64,000 nt of DNA from JANYCG01 sp031365665 (lineage in GTDB: Bacteria; Pseudomonadota; Gammaproteobacteria; Burkholderiales; Burkholderiaceae_C): contig JANLYO010000111.1 in the NCBI GenBank assembly GCA_031365665.1, forward strand, positions 1-64,000, written 5' to 3'. Each line of letters begins with the position of its first letter. The stretch's first letter is position 1. Shown here piece after piece: positions 23,658-32,632 of this stretch. Made by a program: the position numbers and the translations under genes. The notes beneath the pieces were generated by a model. It was given only the letters and a program-made list of their open reading frames with translations, was not told where the DNA came from and searched no databases.

Positions 23658-25107
23658 CGATGGCCCCGCGCAGGCGCTCAAACACCGTCCAGAACTGCGC
23701 CTCCTGTGTTGTCGCAAAGTTGATGCGCATCAGCGTGCTGGGCTGGCGCTCGGCGTGGAAGAGCGCGCCAGGGGCCAGCAGGTAACCTTCGTCCAGCGCG
23801 CGCTGTGAAAGGGCGTCGGTGTCCACACCGGTATCGACCCAGCCAAACAGGCCCGCTGGCGGTGCGGCGAAGGTGCAACCGGCCTTCAGCGCCAGCTTCA
23901 CGCTGCGGGTGCGGGCGCCGTCCAGCCGGGTGCGGATGCGCGCGGCGTGGCGGCGCAACTGGCCCTGGTCGATGCACCAGGCCAGGGCTTTCTCCAACAG
24001 CGCGGGCGTGGTCAGCGTGGCCAGCAGCTTGGTATCGGTGAGGCGTTCCACCAGATCATGCGGCGCGGCCAGGTAACCCACGCGCCAGCCGGGCGCGAGG
24101 ATCTTGGCGAAACCGCTCACGTAAATCGTGCGCTGCAGGCCGTCCAGCGCACACAGGCGGGTGGCGTGCTCGGCGGCCAGGTGGCTGTAGGTGTCGTCTT
24201 CAACGATGTGGAAATTGTGTTCGTTTGCCAGCTGCAAGACACGGTGGGCGGCCCCCGGCGTGAGGCAAAACCCGGTGGGGTTGTGCAAGACGCTCACACT
24301 CACAAACAGCTTCGGTTGATGCAGTTCGCAGTACTTGGCCATCACCGCCAGGTCGGGCCCTTCCGGCCCGCGCGGCACCGGCAAGATGCGCAAGCCAAGG
24401 GCCGCGAGGCGGGCGAATTCGATGGCCCAGCCGGGCTCTTCGACCATCACGCAGTCGCCCGCGCGCAGCAGCGTGCGGCTGACGATATCCAGCGCATGGG
24501 TGGCGCCCACGGTGGTGACGATCTGGTTGGGCGCGGCCTGCACGTTGATGGCGGCGAGTTTCGTCGACAGCGTCTGGCGCAGGCCGCCATCGCCTGCGGG
24601 TTCGCCGTATTGCAGCGAATAGTCATTCAGCGCCGCACTGGTGGTGACCTTGCGCACCGCCGCGCCCATGAAGGCCGTCTTGAGCCAGTCTTGCGGGAAC
24701 ACCCCCATGCCGGGCTGCGGCTTGCTGCTGCTGCCCTGGAACATGCCGCGGATCAGCGCGGTGGCGTTCACCGGCACGTGTTTGGGCGCCGGGTATGCGG
24801 TAGTTTGGCCAGGCCCCGCAAACCTTGCATCAGCTATTGAATTGGTAGCTGATGACGAATATTTATCGCGACCCAGCGGCACATCACGCACATAGAATCC
24901 GCGATGCGGCCGCGCCTCCACCAAACCCTGCGCCAGCAACTGGTCATACGCGGCCACCACGGTGGAGGGGCTCACGCCCTGCTGCTGCGCACACTGGCGC
25001 ACCGAGGGCAGGCGCGCGCCGGGGGCCAGCAGACGGGTGTGGATACGCTCGGCAAAGCGGTTGCACAATTGCTCGGCCAGCGTGGCGGAGGCGGCTTTCA
25101 TCAACAT
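23653..25107 (-). CDS. MocR/PdxR-type regulator (GntR helix-turn-helix fused to aminotransferase fold)
   Basis: A 484-residue regulator. Residues about 10-75 form a winged GntR domain (GARLPSVRQCAQQQGVSPST, VEARPHRGFYV). Residues about 130-480 form a class I aminotransferase fold that binds PLP; the Lys is in YVSGFAKILAPGWRVG, and FVSVSVLHNPTGF is the typical substrate loop. The interdomain linker holds a 27-bp inverted-repeat sequence (24828-24854). It is divergent from a RhtB-type exporter across a perfect inverted repeat, so it probably controls that exporter in response to an amino compound. Confidence 0.94.
   Translation of the reverse strand: MLMKAASATLAEQLCNRFAERIHTRLLAPGARLPSVRQCAQQQGVSPSTVVAAYDQLLAQGLVEARPHRGFYVRDVPLGRDKYSSSATNSIADARFAGPGQTTAYPAPKHVPVNATALIRGMFQGSSSKPQPGMGVFPQDWLKTAFMGAAVRKVTTSAALNDYSLQYGEPAGDGGLRQTLSTKLAAINVQAAPNQIVTTVGATHALDIVSRTLLRAGDCVMVEEPGWAIEFARLAALGLRILPVPRGPEGPDLAVMAKYCELHQPKLFVSVSVLHNPTGFCLTPGAAHRVLQLANEHNFHIVEDDTYSHLAAEHATRLCALDGLQRTIYVSGFAKILAPGWRVGYLAAPHDLVERLTDTKLLATLTTPALLEKALAWCIDQGQLRRHAARIRTRLDGARTRSVKLALKAGCTFAAPPAGLFGWVDTGVDTDALSQRALDEGYLLAPGALFHAERQPSTLMRINFATTQEAQFWTVFERLRGAIA
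24828..24854. repeat. Inverted repeat inside the mocR linker
   Basis: CATCAGCTA and TAGCTGATG form a perfect 9-bp inverted repeat with a 9-bp AT-rich spacer. It is in frame and encodes SSATNSIAD in the linker between the two domains. It resembles the left hairpin of the dispersed repeats (GCTATT...AATAGC) and may be an old insertion. Confidence 0.5.
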
Positions 25108-25155
25108 GGTGTATTCCTGCTCTTCAAGCTTGCGTCAAACTTGTGCCACTGAATT

Positions 25156-25198
25156 TATCAGTACAGATTGTAGAAATGTTTAAAAAACTGTACTGATA
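25156..25198. promoter_or_regulatory. Putative MocR operator
   Basis: TATCAGTACAG (25156-25166) and CTGTACTGATA (25188-25198) are perfect inverted 11-mers whose centres are 32 bp apart, about three helical turns. They lie in the gap between mocR and the exporter gene. MocR regulators often bind paired sites; the assignment is inferred from position. Confidence 0.65.
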
Positions 25199-25228
25199 GT
25201 GTGCTGATTGTAGTTGTAAAGTGCTGAC

Positions 25229-25828
25229 ATGATCTGGACTGAATTCACCGCTTTGCTGTTGTTGTGCACGGTCGCCAGTTTTTCACCCGGCCCTAACACC
25301 ACACTGTCCACGGCCTTGGCGGCCAACTTTGGCATGCGCCGCGCGCTGAATTTTGTTTTTGCCGTGCCGCTGGGCTGGAGCCTTCTTTTTACGCTGTGTG
25401 TGTTTGGCGTTGGCGCCGCCGTGGTGGCCCTGCCTGCGTTGCGCGTGGGCATCCAGGTGGTGGGCATTGGGTATTTGCTGTGGCTGGCGTTCAAACTCAG
25501 CCAAAGCGGGCAGCTCAGCGAAGCCGATGCCGCGCGTTTTGACATCACATTTTGGCAAGGTGTGATGCTGCAGTTTGTCAACATCAAGGCCTGGCTGCTG
25601 GCGCTGACAGTGGTGGCGGGTTGGCTTGCCGGGCGTGCGGACGTGGTGTCGCGTTTTGGCGTGATCCTGCCCCTGATGGCGGCCTTTGGCCTGGCCAGCA
25701 ACCTCGCTTACGCGGCCATGGGTTCGCTCTTGCGCGACTGGTTGGCGCAGGGTGCGCGGCTTTTGTGGTTCAACCGCGCGATGGCGGCCATCCTGGTGGC
25801 AACGGCAGCCTGGATGGCGATGTTATGA
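25229..25828 (+). CDS. RhtB/LysE family amino acid exporter
   Basis: A 199-residue inner-membrane exporter with about six hydrophobic helices. The N-terminus FTALLLLCTVASFSPGPNTT carries the SPGPN signature of the LysE/RhtB family. The internal QGVMLQFVNIKAWLLAL is also typical. It is the first gene downstream of the putative MocR operator and overlaps the next transporter gene by ATGA, so both are likely under MocR control. The exported compound is unknown. Confidence 0.94.
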   Translation: MIWTEFTALLLLCTVASFSPGPNTTLSTALAANFGMRRALNFVFAVPLGWSLLFTLCVFGVGAAVVALPALRVGIQVVGIGYLLWLAFKLSQSGQLSEADAARFDITFWQGVMLQFVNIKAWLLALTVVAGWLAGRADVVSRFGVILPLMAAFGLASNLAYAAMGSLLRDWLAQGARLLWFNRAMAAILVATAAWMAML

Positions 25829-26814
25829 GTGCGCAAACCTCGACTGCCACGCCAGTGGCTGCCCGCGTCATGGCCCCGGCCGGTGCAGCAGCGGGGCCAG
25901 CATCCACCGGGCAGGTGACGCGTGGGCTGTGGCTTGGGCTGGTAGGCGTTGCCCTGTTTGCTGCGACTTTGCCAATGACCAAACTCGCGGTGGGCACTGT
26001 CGATGCGCCACAGCTCTCACCCTGGTTTGTCACTTTTGGGCGCGCCGCGGTAGCCGGTCTGTTGTCGCTGGTGTATCTGCTGGTGCAACAGGCACGCGGG
26101 CAGTTGGTGAGGCCAAAAGGCCGCCAGTGGGGTTTGTTGGGCATGACCGCTTGCGGCGTGGTGGTGGGTTTTCCGCTGTTCATGTCGCTGGCACTCCTGC
26201 ATGTGCCCAGCACCCACGGCGCAGTGGTCACGGGCTTGCTGCCGCTGGCCACCGCCGTGCTGGCGGCGATCTGGATGAAGCAGCGGCCCTCCGTGGGTTT
26301 CTGGTTGGCGGCGGTCGCAGGCACGCTCTTGGTGCTGCTATTCATGGGTTTTCGATCCGCAGACAGTGCGGGGCATTTCAGCCTGCATCTGGCCGACGTG
26401 TTTTTGCTGGTCGCCATGGTCACCGGCGCCTTTGGCTATATCGGTGGCGCGCAACTCACGCCTGCGCTCGGCTCTGAGCGCGTGATCTGCTGGGTGCTGG
26501 TGATGTCGCTGCCCATCACTTTGCCCATGACTTGGCTCAACACGCCCGCTGACTACACACTCATCCACGCCATCAGCTGGTGGGCCTTTGCTTACGTGGC
26601 ACTGTTTTCGATGTGGATCGGTTTTTTCGCCTGGTACCGCGCGCTGGCCTTGGGTGGTGCGGTGCGCATCAGCCAGGTGCAACTGGTGCAGCCATTTTTG
26701 AGCTTGCTATTTGCCGTGCCCCTGCTGGGGGAAAGGCTGGACGCCCTGACCCTCGGCTTTGGGCTGGCGGTGATTGCCACCGTGTTTATCGGCAAAAAAA
26801 TGCCTGTGAATTGA
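25825..26814 (+). CDS. EamA (DMT) family transporter
   Basis: A 329-residue membrane protein with ten hydrophobic helices in two EamA repeats, preceded by an Ala/Pro-rich N-terminal tail of about 30 residues. GLVGVALFAATLPMTKLAVG starts repeat one and HLADVFLLVAMVTGAFGYIGG starts repeat two. The ATG at 25825 overlaps the RhtB stop. DMT carriers export amino acids or other metabolites; here it probably shares regulation with the RhtB gene. Confidence 0.92.
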   Translation: MSAQTSTATPVAARVMAPAGAAAGPASTGQVTRGLWLGLVGVALFAATLPMTKLAVGTVDAPQLSPWFVTFGRAAVAGLLSLVYLLVQQARGQLVRPKGRQWGLLGMTACGVVVGFPLFMSLALLHVPSTHGAVVTGLLPLATAVLAAIWMKQRPSVGFWLAAVAGTLLVLLFMGFRSADSAGHFSLHLADVFLLVAMVTGAFGYIGGAQLTPALGSERVICWVLVMSLPITLPMTWLNTPADYTLIHAISWWAFAYVALFSMWIGFFAWYRALALGGAVRISQVQLVQPFLSLLFAVPLLGERLDALTLGFGLAVIATVFIGKKMPVN

Positions 26815-26839
26815 CAACGCAACCTGAAGGATCAGAACC

Positions 26840-28087
26840 ATGAAACGCGACTCCGCGCCTGAAACCGCGACAGCAGCCGAAACGGCATCTTATTGGCAAC
26901 TTGCCGCCCGCACCGCCAAAATGAACCCCTCGGTCATCCGCGAGATTTTGAAAGTCACCGAGCGGCCCGGCATCATCAGTTTTGCGGGGGGTTTGCCATC
27001 GCCCAAAACCTTTCCGGTCAGCGAATTTTTGGCGGCATGCCAAAAAGTGTTGGTTGGCAATGGCGAGGCTTTCAGCCGCGCCGCCCTGCAATATTCGGCC
27101 AGCGAAGGTTACGGCCCGCTGTGTGAGCTGGTCGCTGCCGGCCTGCCCTGGAAGGTGGACCCGGCGCAAATCCTGATCACCACCGGCTCCCAGCAGGGGC
27201 TGGATCTGGTGGCCAAGGTGTTGATCGACACGGGCAGCCGAGTGCTGGTGGAAACACCCACCTACCTCGGCGCCTTGCAGGCTTTCATGCCGATGGAGCC
27301 TGAAATTGACAGCGTGGCCAGTGACGACGAAGGCGTGTTGATGGACGACTTGCGCCAAAAAATAGGCCAAGGCAAATCGCGCGCACGTTTCATCTACCTG
27401 CTGCCCAATTTCCAAAACCCCACCGGCCGCAGCATGAGCGACGCCCGCCGTGCGGCTTTGTCCCAAGTGGCGGGTGAACTTGGCCTGCCCATCGTCGAAG
27501 ACAACCCTTACGGCGATTTGTGGTTCGACGCGCCGCCGCCCTTGCCGCTCACCGCGCGCAACCCGGCGGGCTGCGTGTATTTGGGCTCCTTCTCCAAAGT
27601 GCTGGCGCCCGGTTTGCGGCTGGGCTTTTTGATCGCGCCGCCCGCGCTGATGCCCAAACTGCTGCAAGCCAAACAAGCGGCAGATCTGCACAGCCCTGGC
27701 TTCAACCAACGCATGATCGCCGAGGTCATGCAAGGCGGCTTTTTGGGCCGCCACGTGCCCACCATCCGCGCCTTGTACAAGTCGCAGCGTGACGCGATGT
27801 TGGCCGCGCTCAGCCGGGAAATGAAAGGCCTCGATGTGACGTGGAACACGCCCGCCGGCGGCATGTTTTTGTGGGCACGCCTTCCCGAAGGCGTGGACGC
27901 CGTCAAGCTGCTGCCCAAAGCGGTGGACAAGGGTGTGGCCTACGTGCCCGGCGCGCCGTTTTTTGCCGACAACGCCGACCCGCGTGCGCTGCGCCTGTCC
28001 TTCGTGACCGCCAGCGTCGAGCAAATCAACCAGGGCATGGCCATGCTGGCTGCGGCGATCCGCGAATATACCCCTCACACAGGCTGA
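26840..28087 (+). CDS. PLP-dependent aminotransferase, class I/II (2-aminoadipate transaminase-like)
   Basis: A 415-residue fold-type I aminotransferase. IISFAGGLPSPKTFPV at the N-terminus, TTGSQQGLDLVAKVL, YLLPNFQNPTGRSMS, and the PLP lysine in YLGSFSKVLAPGLRLGF are visible. This set matches the LysN-like group of enzymes with broad amino-acid specificity. AAGGATCAG precedes the ATG at 26840. It follows the two exporters in the same direction and is followed 2 bp later by a GST gene. The substrate is not fixed by the sequence. Confidence 0.92.
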   Translation: MKRDSAPETATAAETASYWQLAARTAKMNPSVIREILKVTERPGIISFAGGLPSPKTFPVSEFLAACQKVLVGNGEAFSRAALQYSASEGYGPLCELVAAGLPWKVDPAQILITTGSQQGLDLVAKVLIDTGSRVLVETPTYLGALQAFMPMEPEIDSVASDDEGVLMDDLRQKIGQGKSRARFIYLLPNFQNPTGRSMSDARRAALSQVAGELGLPIVEDNPYGDLWFDAPPPLPLTARNPAGCVYLGSFSKVLAPGLRLGFLIAPPALMPKLLQAKQAADLHSPGFNQRMIAEVMQGGFLGRHVPTIRALYKSQRDAMLAALSREMKGLDVTWNTPAGGMFLWARLPEGVDAVKLLPKAVDKGVAYVPGAPFFADNADPRALRLSFVTASVEQINQGMAMLAAAIREYTPHTG

Positions 28088-28089
28088 AC

Positions 28090-28719
28090 ATGCTCAAGAT
28101 CTGGGGCCGCATCAGCTCCATCAATGTCAAAAAAGTGGTGTGGGCGGCGCAAGAGTTGGCCTTGCCTTTTGAACGCACTGACATCGGCGGCGCCTTTGGC
28201 TTGACGCGCACACCCGAGGCATTGGCACGCAACCCTAACGCGCTGATTCCGGTGATCGATGACGGCGGCTTCGTGTTGTGGGAGTCGAATGCCATCGTTC
28301 GTTACCTGTTCAAAAAATACGCCTTGGGGCAACTCTACCCAGCTGACCTGCAAACGCAATTCAACGCGGAGCGCTGGATGGACTGGCAACAAACCAGCGT
28401 CAACCCGGCCAGCCGAAACGCCTTCTGGCATTTGATTCGCCTTGCCCCGGAAAAACGCGATATGGCCCTGGTGGCCCAGTCCGTCGCGGCCACGGTGCCG
28501 CTGCTGAACATGCTGGAGCAGCATCTCAGTGCGAACGCGTTTGTGGCTGGCGCTGCGTTTGGCATGGCAGACCTCCCCTTGGCCTGTGAAATCCACCGCT
28601 GGTGGGGCCTGCCGATCACCGTTACCCAACGCGCGCCCTACCCTCACATCGAGCGCTGGTACCAAGCCATGCAGGCGCGCCCCGCCAGCAAAGGCGTGCT
28701 TGATTTGGCTCTGGCGTAA
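28090..28719 (+). CDS. Glutathione S-transferase family protein
   Basis: A 209-residue cytosolic GST. The N-terminal thioredoxin-like domain has WGRISSINVKKVVWAAQEL with Ser at the glutathione-contact position, NPNALIPVIDDGG with the cis-proline, and LWESNAIVRYL binding the gamma-glutamyl part. The C-terminal helical domain ends with HIERWYQAMQARPA. The start is 2 bp after the aminotransferase stop, so they are co-transcribed. The role is unknown. Confidence 0.93.
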   Translation: MLKIWGRISSINVKKVVWAAQELALPFERTDIGGAFGLTRTPEALARNPNALIPVIDDGGFVLWESNAIVRYLFKKYALGQLYPADLQTQFNAERWMDWQQTSVNPASRNAFWHLIRLAPEKRDMALVAQSVAATVPLLNMLEQHLSANAFVAGAAFGMADLPLACEIHRWWGLPITVTQRAPYPHIERWYQAMQARPASKGVLDLALA

Positions 28720-28764
28720 ACATCCACGCGCGCACCGCCACCCACCCAACCATCCATCCATCCC

Positions 28765-29670
28765 ATGAAACAACGCCCCCTTCGACAAGCTCAGGACAGG
28801 CGGTTCAAACAAATTGACGTGTTCACCGCCACGCCCTACCTTGGCAACCCGTTAGCAGTGGTGCTGGACGGCAGCGGCCTCTCCACAGCGGAGATGCAGC
28901 ACTTCACCAACTGGACCAACCTCTCGGAGGCCACGTTTCTGCTGCCGCCCACCCACCCCGAGGCGGATTACAAAGTGCGCATTTTTTGCCCAGGGCGCGA
29001 GTTGCCGTTTGCCGGGCATCCTACGCTGGGCAGTTGCCATGCGTGGTTGCAGGCGGGGGGTCAGTCCAAGGGCGAGTTCATCGTGCAGGAGTGCGGCATT
29101 GGCCTGGTGAAGTTGCGCCGTGACGGGCAACGCATCGCCTTCGCAGCGCCGCCTTTGCTCAAAAGCGGCCCGCTGCCCCAAGCCGACGTGGCCTTGATCG
29201 CGCGGGGGCTGGGCATCCAACCCGCCGACATCCTGCACCACGCATGGTGCGACAACGGCCCCAACTGGCGCGGTGTCATGCTGGCCTCTCGCGATCAGGT
29301 GCTGGCACTGAAGCCCGATGGTGCGGTGCTGGCTGGTTTGGACATCGGTGTGGTCGGCCCCTCTGGCAAAGTGGGCGTGGTGGGCGCAGCCCATAGCAGC
29401 CCAAGCGCCCCAAATAGCGATGATTGCGCCTTTGAAGTTCGCGCCTTCTTCCCCGGCAACAACGGCCTGGCTGAAGACCCCGTCACCGGCAGCTTGAACG
29501 CCGCCATCGCGCAATGGCTGATCGGCGCAGGCCTTGCGCCCTCCCGCTACGTGGCCGCACAAGGGACCGCCATGGGCCGCGCAGGCCGCGTGCACGTGGA
29601 GCAGCAAGGGCTTGACATCTGGATCGGCGGCGACTCGGTGACCTGCGTGGAAGGTCACGTCACTTTATGA
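28765..29670 (+). CDS. PhzF family isomerase/epimerase-like protein
   Basis: A 301-residue protein of the diaminopimelate-epimerase fold. FKQIDVFTATPYLGNPLAVV is the family start, with the catalytic Glu in NLSEATFLL, FAGHPTLGSCHAW, and FFPGNNGLAEDPVTGSLNAA near the C-terminus. The first 12 residues come from a repeat-like sequence (28774-28801); a start further in is possible but no ATG is near. The reaction is unknown outside phenazine producers, and no phenazine genes are nearby. Confidence 0.92.
   Translation: MKQRPLRQAQDRRFKQIDVFTATPYLGNPLAVVLDGSGLSTAEMQHFTNWTNLSEATFLLPPTHPEADYKVRIFCPGRELPFAGHPTLGSCHAWLQAGGQSKGEFIVQECGIGLVKLRRDGQRIAFAAPPLLKSGPLPQADVALIARGLGIQPADILHHAWCDNGPNWRGVMLASRDQVLALKPDGAVLAGLDIGVVGPSGKVGVVGAAHSSPSAPNSDDCAFEVRAFFPGNNGLAEDPVTGSLNAAIAQWLIGAGLAPSRYVAAQGTAMGRAGRVHVEQQGLDIWIGGDSVTCVEGHVTL
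28774..28801. repeat. Short repeat-like sequence inside the phzF start
   Basis: The segment contains CTTCGACAAGCTCAGGACAG, a sequence I recall as a frequent dispersed repeat in Comamonadaceae. Here it encodes LRQAQDRR just after the start codon. Assignment as a repeat rests on recall; only one copy is in this window. Confidence 0.5.
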
Positions 29671-29713
29671 ACCGGCCAGTGGCGCCTGCAAGCTTGGGTT
29701 TCGCGAAATCAAA

Positions 29714-29834
29714 ATATCATACCCATATTGGGGTTTATTGAGGCTCTATTGGGCTCCCAATGCCTGGTTTCAAACAAAATAGGCACTTGGGTCACGTATT
29801 TATTGAATATTTAGCTATATTAATAATAGCATTT
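29714..29834 (-). repeat. Dispersed 121-bp intergenic repeat, copy E
   Basis: Read on the minus strand, this copy is gapless against copies at 11639 and 58244 in its outer parts. It has AAATGCTATTATTAATATAG, TATTCAATAAATACGTGACC and a right end with ACCCCAATATGGGTATGAT. It lies between phzF and the ABC transporter, leaving about 130 bp for the transporter's promoter and leader. That leader holds a 6-bp hairpin (GAAATC/GATTTC, 29884-29900). Confidence 0.85.
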
Positions 29835-29964
29835 TAAAACCAGCATCGCATCCACAGAAATCCTCCGGGCTTGCTTGTATAGTGAAATCCTGCTGATTTC
29901 CAGAGTCCGCTTGCTTAAGTTTGCTGCTTCGGTTTCCTTCTTCGGTTCCATTTGTGAGGTTGAT

Positions 29965-31008
29965 ATGTTTGCTTTCAAGCCCCTGCGTCTCGCGACCGCC
30001 TGTGCCCTTGGAGTGGCTCTGATTTTCCCTTTGCGCCTTGCCACGGCACAGGAGCGCACCCTCGTGGTCTCGGCTTTTGGCGTAGGTCAAAACGAGCTGC
30101 GCAAAGAGCTGTACGCACCCTTTGAAGCCAAATGCAAATGCAAGATTGTCGTCAACGTGGGCAACAGCGCTGACCGTCTGGCCAAGCTGGAGGCGCGCAA
30201 GGGCAACCCGGAGGTCGATGTTGCCGTGCTGGCCGATTTTTCAGCGATGGAGGCCGCGCAAAAAGACCTGATCGAACCCATCGACGTGAGCCGGCTCAAG
30301 AACTACAACAAGCTGCACGACATGGCCAAGGACCCGATTGGCAACCACATGGGCGTGGGCTACACGTGGTTTGCCACCTCGATCATCTACCGCAGCGACA
30401 AGGTCAAGATCGACTCGTGGAAAGACCTCGCCAAACCCGAGTTGAAAGGCCGCATCGCCCTGCCCAACATCACCACAACGCAAGGCCCGGCCATGCTCTT
30501 GATGATGGACAAAGCCTACGGCGGCACCACGCCCGACCTGGCCACCGGCATCCAACGGGTGGCCGACATGAAGGGCGGTGTGGTGACCTTTTACGAACGT
30601 TCGGCGCAGCTCGTCCAGCTTTTCCAGCAGGAAGAAATTTATGCCGCTGTCACGGGCCGCTTCAACTGGCCGCTGATCAAGAAGCTCAATATGCCCTTGG
30701 CTTGGGCAACTCCCAAAGAAGGCCTCACCGGTGGCATCAACGTGTTGGTGCTCACCAGAGGCAGCAAAAACAAAGACCTAGCCTACGCCTTCATGGACGA
30801 GTGGCTCTCCACCGAGGCCCAAACCCGCTTGGCCATGGCGCTCGTGGACAGCCCCGCCAACAAGGAAGTCAAGCTGCCCAAAGACGTGGCCGATGTGTTG
30901 ACCTACGGCGCCGATACGGCCAAAACGCTGAACCTCATCACCCCAGCGCAGCACCTGTTGCGGCGCAAGGCCTGGGTGGATGGCTGGAACGCAAAAATAG
31001 CCCGGTAA
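29965..31008 (+). CDS. ABC transporter substrate-binding protein (PotD/polyamine type)
   Basis: A 347-residue periplasmic protein with a Sec signal ending LRLATAQ. The body shows TLVVSAFGVGQNELRKELYA, VDVAVLADFSAMEAAQKDL and YTWFATSIIYRSDKV, which is the layout of PotD/AfuA-like receptors. The ATG at 29965 follows GAGGT by 4 nt. It heads a transporter operon followed by a nucleoside hydrolase and a deaminase, so the ligand is likely a nucleoside or nucleobase rather than a polyamine. That ligand is inferred from context. Confidence 0.9.
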   Translation: MFAFKPLRLATACALGVALIFPLRLATAQERTLVVSAFGVGQNELRKELYAPFEAKCKCKIVVNVGNSADRLAKLEARKGNPEVDVAVLADFSAMEAAQKDLIEPIDVSRLKNYNKLHDMAKDPIGNHMGVGYTWFATSIIYRSDKVKIDSWKDLAKPELKGRIALPNITTTQGPAMLLMMDKAYGGTTPDLATGIQRVADMKGGVVTFYERSAQLVQLFQQEEIYAAVTGRFNWPLIKKLNMPLAWATPKEGLTGGINVLVLTRGSKNKDLAYAFMDEWLSTEAQTRLAMALVDSPANKEVKLPKDVADVLTYGADTAKTLNLITPAQHLLRRKAWVDGWNAKIAR

Positions 31009-31012
31009 TTTC

Positions 31013-31837
31013 ATGTTTGACAACCGCCGCATCGGCACTGCACTGGCCCTTCCCGCCGCTGTATTTGTGGCGCTGGCCTTTCTGGTGCCAGTGGGAGTGT
31101 TGTTGTCGGGCAGCGTCAGCACACCGACCGGTTGGACGCTCGCCCTCTTTGCCGAATTTTTCAACGACCCGCTCTCGATGGAAGTGATGTGGCGCACAGT
31201 GCGCCTGGGCGCTTTGGTCACACTCACGTCGGCCGCCTTGGGCTATGTTGCGGCTTTGGCCATCGTGCAAGCCGGCCCCACCTGGAAAGGCCGCCTGGTC
31301 GGGCTGGTGGTGTTGCCGCTGATGATCTCACCGGTCGCACGCACCTACGCCTGGATCGTGATTCTGGGGCGCACCGGCATCGTCAACCAGGCCCTGGTCG
31401 CGGTCGGCCTGTCGGACGAACCCATCCGAATCCTGTTCACGGAAACTGCCGTGTTCATCGGCCTGGTGCAACTCTTTTTGCCACTCATGGTGCTTTCACT
31501 CGTGAGTGCGCTCGAAAATCTCCCGGCCGACGTGATTCCAGCAGCACGTGTGCTGGGTGCAGGATGGCTCAGCGTGTTCTTCAAAGTGATCCTGCCGCTC
31601 ACGCGCGAAGGCCTGGTCACTGGAGGCACTTTGGTGTTCACCGGCGCGGTCACCGCTTACATCACCCCGGCGGTGCTGGGCGGCTCCAAAGTGCTGATGT
31701 TGGAGACGCTGTTGTACCAACGTGTCTCTGTCAACAACGATTTTGTCTCCGCCAGCGTGATCGCCGCGATCCTGATCGCGATGGGCGTTGTCACCCACAT
31801 GTTGCTCAAACGCGCGGCCAAGCCGCGTGCGAGCTAG
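31013..31837 (+). CDS. ABC transporter permease (PotB-like)
   Basis: A 274-residue inner-membrane permease with six hydrophobic helices. The coupling loop that contacts the ATPase is visible as ENLPADVIPAARVLGAGWLS (EAA motif). The order receptor, two permeases, ATPase matches the spermidine/putrescine type systems. The start is 4 bp after the receptor stop. Confidence 0.92.
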   Translation: MFDNRRIGTALALPAAVFVALAFLVPVGVLLSGSVSTPTGWTLALFAEFFNDPLSMEVMWRTVRLGALVTLTSAALGYVAALAIVQAGPTWKGRLVGLVVLPLMISPVARTYAWIVILGRTGIVNQALVAVGLSDEPIRILFTETAVFIGLVQLFLPLMVLSLVSALENLPADVIPAARVLGAGWLSVFFKVILPLTREGLVTGGTLVFTGAVTAYITPAVLGGSKVLMLETLLYQRVSVNNDFVSASVIAAILIAMGVVTHMLLKRAAKPRAS

Positions 31838-31846
31838 GCCACGCCC

Positions 31847-32632
31847 ATGAACCCCCTCATGCGCCTAAGTGGTTGGGCCGTGCTCAGCGGGATATTGGTT
31901 TTTCTGCTCGGGCCGTTTTTGCTGATCGCGGCGGCCGGCCTGTCTGCGGGCGACACCTTGGCCTTCCCGCCGCAGGGCCTCTCACTGCGCTGGATCATTG
32001 CGGTGTTTGGCATGGACAATTTCCGCGAAAGCTTCATGTTGTCGATGCAACTGGCGGTGGGCGCCACACTGCTGGCGCTTCTGGTCGGCGTGCCAGCGGC
32101 GTATGGGTTGTCGCGTTACCAGGTGCCGGGGCGCGAGATCATCCGTACCATCGTGTTCACACCCGTGATCGTTCCGGGCATCATCGTGGGGCTGGCTTTG
32201 TTGCGCCATGAGGTGATTCCGCTGGGGCTCTCGGTCACCTGGGCGCTGATCTTGGCGCACACCGTGCTGGTCGTCCCCTACGCAGTGCGCGTGGTCACAG
32301 CCAGCCTGGAGAACCTGCGCTCCGATGTGGAGGAAGCCGCCGTGATGCTGGGGGCCTCCCGCATCAGCGCTTTTTTTCGCGTGGTGATGCCCAATATCAT
32401 GAACGGTATCCTGGCGGCCTTCATTTTGGGCTTCATCACCTCGTTCAACCAAGTGCCGGTCTCGCTGTTTCTCACTGGCCCCGGCATCACCACGCTGCCG
32501 ATCGACATGTTGTCGTCGATGGAATATGTGTATGACCCGTCCATCGCGGCGCTCTCAGCGCTGATGGCGCTGATGTCGATGCTGATTGTCTTGCTGGCCG
32601 AACGTTTGCTGGGTTTGTCGCGTTATGTCTGA
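31847..32632 (+). CDS. ABC transporter permease (PotC-like)
   Basis: The second permease, 261 residues and six hydrophobic helices. Its EAA coupling loop reads ENLRSDVEEAAVMLGASRIS followed by FFRVVMPNIMNG. It pairs with the preceding permease to form the membrane pore. Its last 8 bp overlap the ATPase gene. Confidence 0.92.
   Translation: MNPLMRLSGWAVLSGILVFLLGPFLLIAAAGLSAGDTLAFPPQGLSLRWIIAVFGMDNFRESFMLSMQLAVGATLLALLVGVPAAYGLSRYQVPGREIIRTIVFTPVIVPGIIVGLALLRHEVIPLGLSVTWALILAHTVLVVPYAVRVVTASLENLRSDVEEAAVMLGASRISAFFRVVMPNIMNGILAAFILGFITSFNQVPVSLFLTGPGITTLPIDMLSSMEYVYDPSIAALSALMALMSMLIVLLAERLLGLSRYV

Noticed and set aside
29835..29964. Purine-type riboswitch before the ABC transporter
   Set aside because: No three-way junction or conserved purine-aptamer core was found; only a 6-bp hairpin is present.
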